Positions 33,337 through 35,844 of a stretch of DNA of 35,844 nt are shown here, piece after piece (within the stretch, counting starts at the first letter, position 1; each line of letters opens with the position of its first letter). Under the pieces are notes generated by a model, which had not been told where the DNA came from, did not search any database, and worked only from the letters and a program-made list of their open reading frames with translations. Source of the stretch: an uncultured Eubacteriales bacterium (GTDB lineage: Bacteria > Bacillota > Clostridia > Lachnospirales > Lachnospiraceae); assembly GCA_900314775.1 (NCBI GenBank), contig OMWM01000013.1, positions 1 to 35,844 on the forward strand. Direction: 5' to 3'. A program made the position numbers and the translations under genes.

Positions 33337-34011
33337 TCAGATCTCCCGCATGGTTTTCCTGCCGGTCAGTGCCTCGAGATCGCTGGTGAAAGCGGCCGCT
33401 GCCTGCTCTACCGATGCGCTCTTTACGAGGCCTTCGATGATATCCGGCGAACAGGTGGCATTGCCGATTCCATAAGCACACAGGTCAAGAACCTGCTGTG
33501 AAGTATGGAAGGAAGCGGCAAGAACCTCTGTCGGCAGATCATTCACCTCAAGAATAGCCTCAATCGATTCTGTAACCGCCACGCCGTCGTAGCCCAGGTT
33601 ATCTACACGATTGACATAAGGAGCCACATATTCCGCACCGGATTTGCCCGCCATATATGCCTGCATCGGTGAATATACGATCGTTCCGCAGGTACGGATG
33701 CCTTCCGCATGCAGCATGCGGATCGCCTTGAAGCCTTCCGGCACAGACGGCACCTTGATGACTGTATGCTCTTTGCCGAGCAGATCAATCAGAAAATGTG
33801 CGTCCTCGACGAGGCCTTCCGCCGTCTCATCATTGGCCTGAGCGAAAAGGATGTCATCGCCGATGAATTCGCGGATGGATTTCAGTACCTCGATCGGGTT
33901 GCCGCCGGCTTTCTTGAGGATCGACGGATTGGTGGTGACACCGTCAACCGGATATAAATCGTAAATTTTTCTGATCGCGTCCAGATGCGCATCATCAATA
34001 AAAAGCTTCAT
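33337..34011 (-). CDS. transaldolase / fructose-6-phosphate aldolase family protein
   Basis: A 224-residue cytoplasmic TIM-barrel aldolase of the small transaldolase group. Seen are MKLFIDDAHLDAI (first strand with its Asp), GVTTNPSILKKAG, HTVIKVPSVPEGFKAI with the Schiff-base Lys in IKVP, TCGTIVYSPMQAYMAGKSGAEYVAPYVNRVDNLGYDG, and LAASFHTSQQVLDLC. Length is typical of the short TalC/FSA type (about 215-220), which can be a true transaldolase or a fructose 6-phosphate aldolase; sequence reading does not decide. The frame extends to 34050, but AAGGAG precedes the ATG at 34011. It has its own promoter, although read-through from the corrin genes is possible. Confidence 0.9.
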   Translation of the reverse strand: MKLFIDDAHLDAIRKIYDLYPVDGVTTNPSILKKAGGNPIEVLKSIREFIGDDILFAQANDETAEGLVEDAHFLIDLLGKEHTVIKVPSVPEGFKAIRMLHAEGIRTCGTIVYSPMQAYMAGKSGAEYVAPYVNRVDNLGYDGVAVTESIEAILEVNDLPTEVLAASFHTSQQVLDLCAYGIGNATCSPDIIEGLVKSASVEQAAAAFTSDLEALTGRKTMREI

Positions 34012-34052
34012 AATGCATACTCCTTTTTCAAACCATTTAAAATTACACAACC

Positions 34053-34081
34053 ATTCTATTCCGATCAGGTTCTGCCGTCAA
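34053..34081 (-). promoter_or_regulatory. promoter of the transaldolase-family gene
   Basis: On the minus strand, -35 TTGACG (34081-34076) and -10 TAGAAT (34058-34053), spacer 17, just after the stop codon of the precorrin-3B methyltransferase gene. Confidence 0.62.
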
Positions 34082-34088
34082 TACCGTT

Positions 34089-34847
34089 TCAGTCCTCTTT
34101 TCGGTTTTCGTCATGAAGAATCCGGTAGCCGCGCGGCGTCACCATCCAGCCGTCGATCAGACGGGTCGCGGAATTGCCGATGAAGACTGTCGTAAACATG
34201 TCGGCCGGCGTTTCGGCGAGCTCCCGCAGCGTGCAGACATGCGTACTTTCCCCGGCACGCGCGATGTTGGAGACCATCCCGCAGACACGGTCATCCGGCA
34301 GCCCGCAGTCCATCAGCAGGAAGCAGGCTTTTTTCAGGTAGTCACTGCGGCGGCGGCTTGCCGGGTTGTAGAGCACGATCACGAAATCGGCATTGGCCGC
34401 GGCCGTGAGGCGGCTTTCAATCTGCCGCCACGGTGTCAGCAGATCGCTCAGGCTGATCACACAGAAATCATGCATCAGCGGGGCGCCGAGCAGCGCCGCG
34501 CCGCTTACCGCGGCGGTGATGCCGGGAATCACATGAATCTGCACCTCGGGATGCTCGGGGCTCAGCTCGTAAATCAGGCCGGCCATGCCGTAAATTCCCG
34601 CATCGCCGCCCGACACAATGGCAACATTTTCCCCTTTGTCCGCCTCTTCGAGCGCCAGGCGGCACCGGTCGATCTCCTGCCGCATCGGCGTCGCCATGAA
34701 TTTCTTTTCCGGAAAGAAGCTGCGGATAATTTCGATATAGGTGATATAGCCGATAATCACATCGACGCCGGACAGCACCTCTGCCGCCTGCTGCGTCATC
34801 ATGTCCCTGCGTCCCGGTCCGAGACCGACCACATACAGATCTTTCAT
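34089..34847 (-). CDS. cbiH: precorrin-3B / cobalt-factor III C17-methyltransferase (CobJ/CbiH)
   Basis: A 252-residue cytoplasmic SAM-dependent methyltransferase that methylates C-17 and drives ring contraction during corrin synthesis. Tetrapyrrole methylase landmarks are VVGLGPGRRDMMT at the N-terminus, VSGGDAGIYGMAG (SAM site), IPGITAAVSGAALLGAPLMHDFCVISLSDLLTPW, YNPASRRR and TTVFIGNS. Length fits CbiH. The ATG abuts the upstream cbiC stop with no spacing. As the anaerobic route uses the cobalt-containing substrates, CbiH is the likelier name in this organism (inference). No terminator hairpin is visible after it. Confidence 0.93.
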   Translation of the reverse strand: MKDLYVVGLGPGRRDMMTQQAAEVLSGVDVIIGYITYIEIIRSFFPEKKFMATPMRQEIDRCRLALEEADKGENVAIVSGGDAGIYGMAGLIYELSPEHPEVQIHVIPGITAAVSGAALLGAPLMHDFCVISLSDLLTPWRQIESRLTAAANADFVIVLYNPASRRRSDYLKKACFLLMDCGLPDDRVCGMVSNIARAGESTHVCTLRELAETPADMFTTVFIGNSATRLIDGWMVTPRGYRILHDENRKED

Positions 34848-35480
34848 CTATCTCTCTCCTGTCGCTTTGTAAATCAGTGCATTGCAGATCGCGGCCGCCA
34901 CATTGCTGCCGCCTTTGCGCCCGCGGGCGACGATGCAGTCCGCACCCGACTGCAGAATCAGTTCCTTCGACTGCGCCGCGTTGACAAAACCGACCGGGAC
35001 GCCGATCACCAGTGCCGGCTTGAGGCGTCCTTCCTGCATCAGCTCGCTCAGGCGGATCAGGGCCGTCGGCGCGTTGCCGATGGCGAAGATCAGCGGCTTT
35101 CCAAGTGCGGCGGCCTTCTCCATGCAGACAGCCGACCGCGTGCAGCCGCGTGCCTTCGCCGCCGCTGCCACATCCGCATCGCCCATAAAGCAGTGCACCG
35201 AAGCGCCCAGCTTTGCCAGAGACGCTTTGTGGATGCCCGCCCTGGCCATGTTCGTGTCGGTCACGATATCCGTGCCCTGCCGCAGCAGTTCTATGGCGCG
35301 CGATGCCGCACCCGGCGTGAAAACAAGGTTCTCTTCATAATCAAAATCCGCCGTCGTGTGAATCACACGCATCAGCACCGATTTTTCCGGCTCCGGTATG
35401 TCCGGATGCTTCATCTCCGATTCTATGATTGCAAAACTGCGCGTTTCAATCTGCGCAGGACTTATTTTCTCAAATTCCAT
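34848..35480 (-). CDS. cbiC: precorrin-8X / cobalt-precorrin-8 methylmutase (CobH/CbiC)
   Basis: A 210-residue cytoplasmic enzyme that moves a methyl group from C-11 to C-12, giving (cobyrinate) hydrogenobyrinate. Landmarks are ETRSFAIIESEM, VIHTTADFDYEENLVF with the catalytic His in RVIHTTAD, DTNMARAGI, IGNAPTALIRL, and VIGVPVGFVNAAQSKE followed by GRKGGSNVAAAICNAL. The open frame extends to 35555, but AGGAAAG before the ATG at 35480 and the family length (about 210) favour the shorter form. First gene of a two-gene transcript; the other corrin genes must be elsewhere. Confidence 0.92.
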   Translation of the reverse strand: MEFEKISPAQIETRSFAIIESEMKHPDIPEPEKSVLMRVIHTTADFDYEENLVFTPGAASRAIELLRQGTDIVTDTNMARAGIHKASLAKLGASVHCFMGDADVAAAAKARGCTRSAVCMEKAAALGKPLIFAIGNAPTALIRLSELMQEGRLKPALVIGVPVGFVNAAQSKELILQSGADCIVARGRKGGSNVAAAICNALIYKATGER

Positions 35481-35653
35481 TTCTCTCTTTCCTGTATCTC
35501 GCATGCCTCGGCATGCACAATGCATGAAAACCAGTGTATAAACCTTTGTTTCCAAATACTTTTATCTGCAGTTTCAAAGGTCTGCGGGCCTTTTTTCGGC
35601 CGGGTTTTCATATCTTACCTGACACTGCCCTGCAAAAGTTCTGTGTAACCAAT
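35481..35653 (-). promoter_or_regulatory. long structured leader of the cbiC-cbiH transcript
   Basis: About 170 bases separate the predicted transcription start from the cbiC ATG, with no ORF. On the minus strand it contains GGCC..GGCC around an A-run (near 35586-35603), CCTTTG..CAAAGG arms (35580-35575 and 35549-35544), and a 7-bp hairpin GCATGCC/GGCATGC (35501-35516) 21 bases before the ATG. A cobalamin riboswitch would be expected in front of such genes, but I do not find a B12 box. The rest of the 364-base gene-free stretch to the window end holds only the promoter and the terminator below. Confidence 0.35.
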
Positions 35654-35659
35654 AATATT

Positions 35660-35687
35660 ATTATGAAACAGCTTATCAAAATGTCAA
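35660..35687 (-). promoter_or_regulatory. promoter of the cbiC-cbiH transcript
   Basis: On the minus strand, consensus -35 TTGACA (35687-35682) and -10 CATAAT (35665-35660), spacer 16. Confidence 0.6.
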
Positions 35688-35770
35688 TTATCAATATCCA
35701 TCACGTGTTTTGTATGCGGCAGATAGCTGATCTCCAGAGATAATTCGGTAAAGCCCATATAATGGTGTAA

Positions 35771-35800
35771 ATTCGAAAAATTGAAAAGAGCCAACGGCTC
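35771..35800 (-). terminator. possible terminator of a gene beyond the right edge
   Basis: On the minus strand, GAGCC-GTT-GGCTC (35800-35788) is followed by TTTTCAATTTTT. The stem is only 5 bp, so this is a weak call; it would belong to a minus-strand gene lying to the right of the window. Confidence 0.4.
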
Positions 35801-35844
35801 AGCCTTTAGGTATAATGGTAATCACGACATCAACATAATACCGA

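Noticed and set aside
35481..35653. Cobalamin riboswitch in front of cbiC.
   Set aside because: I looked for the B12 box and the conserved core and found only scattered partial resemblance; kept as an unassigned leader instead.

Overview
The window looks like the chromosome of a GC-rich anaerobic Firmicute of class Clostridia, probably Lachnospiraceae-like (inference). The support is strong AGGAGG-type ribosome binding sites on nearly every gene, Firmicute lipoproteins with LCAC, MTGC and SAAC lipoboxes, a 3H-domain NiaR repressor, a B12-dependent class II ribonucleotide reductase, a thiolase and a group II intron of the IIC type. It is mostly housekeeping and metabolic DNA. I see no prophage, transposase, CRISPR array or rRNA. 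The only mobile element is the 5' end of a group II intron cut by the left edge.

Layout. 1-289: intron end, terminator and tRNA-Gln (minus strand). 289-5433 (minus): a peptide ABC transporter operon (binding protein, two permeases, fused ATPase). 5598-8246 (plus): a bifunctional class A penicillin-binding protein, divergent from the transporter. 8331-16120 (minus): two operons, AAA ATPase plus ABC-F protein, then purine nucleoside phosphorylase, Xaa-Pro aminopeptidase, aminotransferase and GreA. 16294-17337 (plus): DAHP synthase. 17410-27361 (minus): Na/Pi symporter, phosphatase-superfamily protein with a flavodoxin-fold reductase, thiolase, class II ribonucleotide reductase, L-2-hydroxyacid/lactate dehydrogenase, an orphan ABC binding protein and a small lipoprotein. 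27554-31369 (plus): the de novo NAD operon nadA-nadB-nadC with its presumed repressor niaR. 31676-33148 (plus): xylulokinase, convergent with a transaldolase-family gene (33337-34011, minus). 34089-35480 (minus): two cobalamin (corrin) genes with a long untranslated leader.

How the genes connect. Peptides imported by the transporter can feed the aminopeptidase. Xylulokinase and transaldolase both serve pentose phosphate metabolism. The corrin-ring genes bear on the B12 need of the ribonucleotide reductase, though they are 10 kb apart and not co-transcribed.

The most interesting regulatory DNA lies just upstream of the ribonucleotide reductase. A pair of NrdR-box-like 16-mers, spaced 31 bp start to start, overlaps the likely promoter. 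The pair is tightly enclosed by 17-bp inverted repeats, one of which contains the Shine-Dalgarno sequence. Other non-genic structure includes intergenic minisatellites on both sides of xylulokinase, a 45-bp in-frame minisatellite in the ABC-F gene, a palindrome upstream of DAHP synthase, a palindrome over the nad promoter, and a structured leader before the orphan binding protein. All functional calls are from reading the sequence; no database search was possible.
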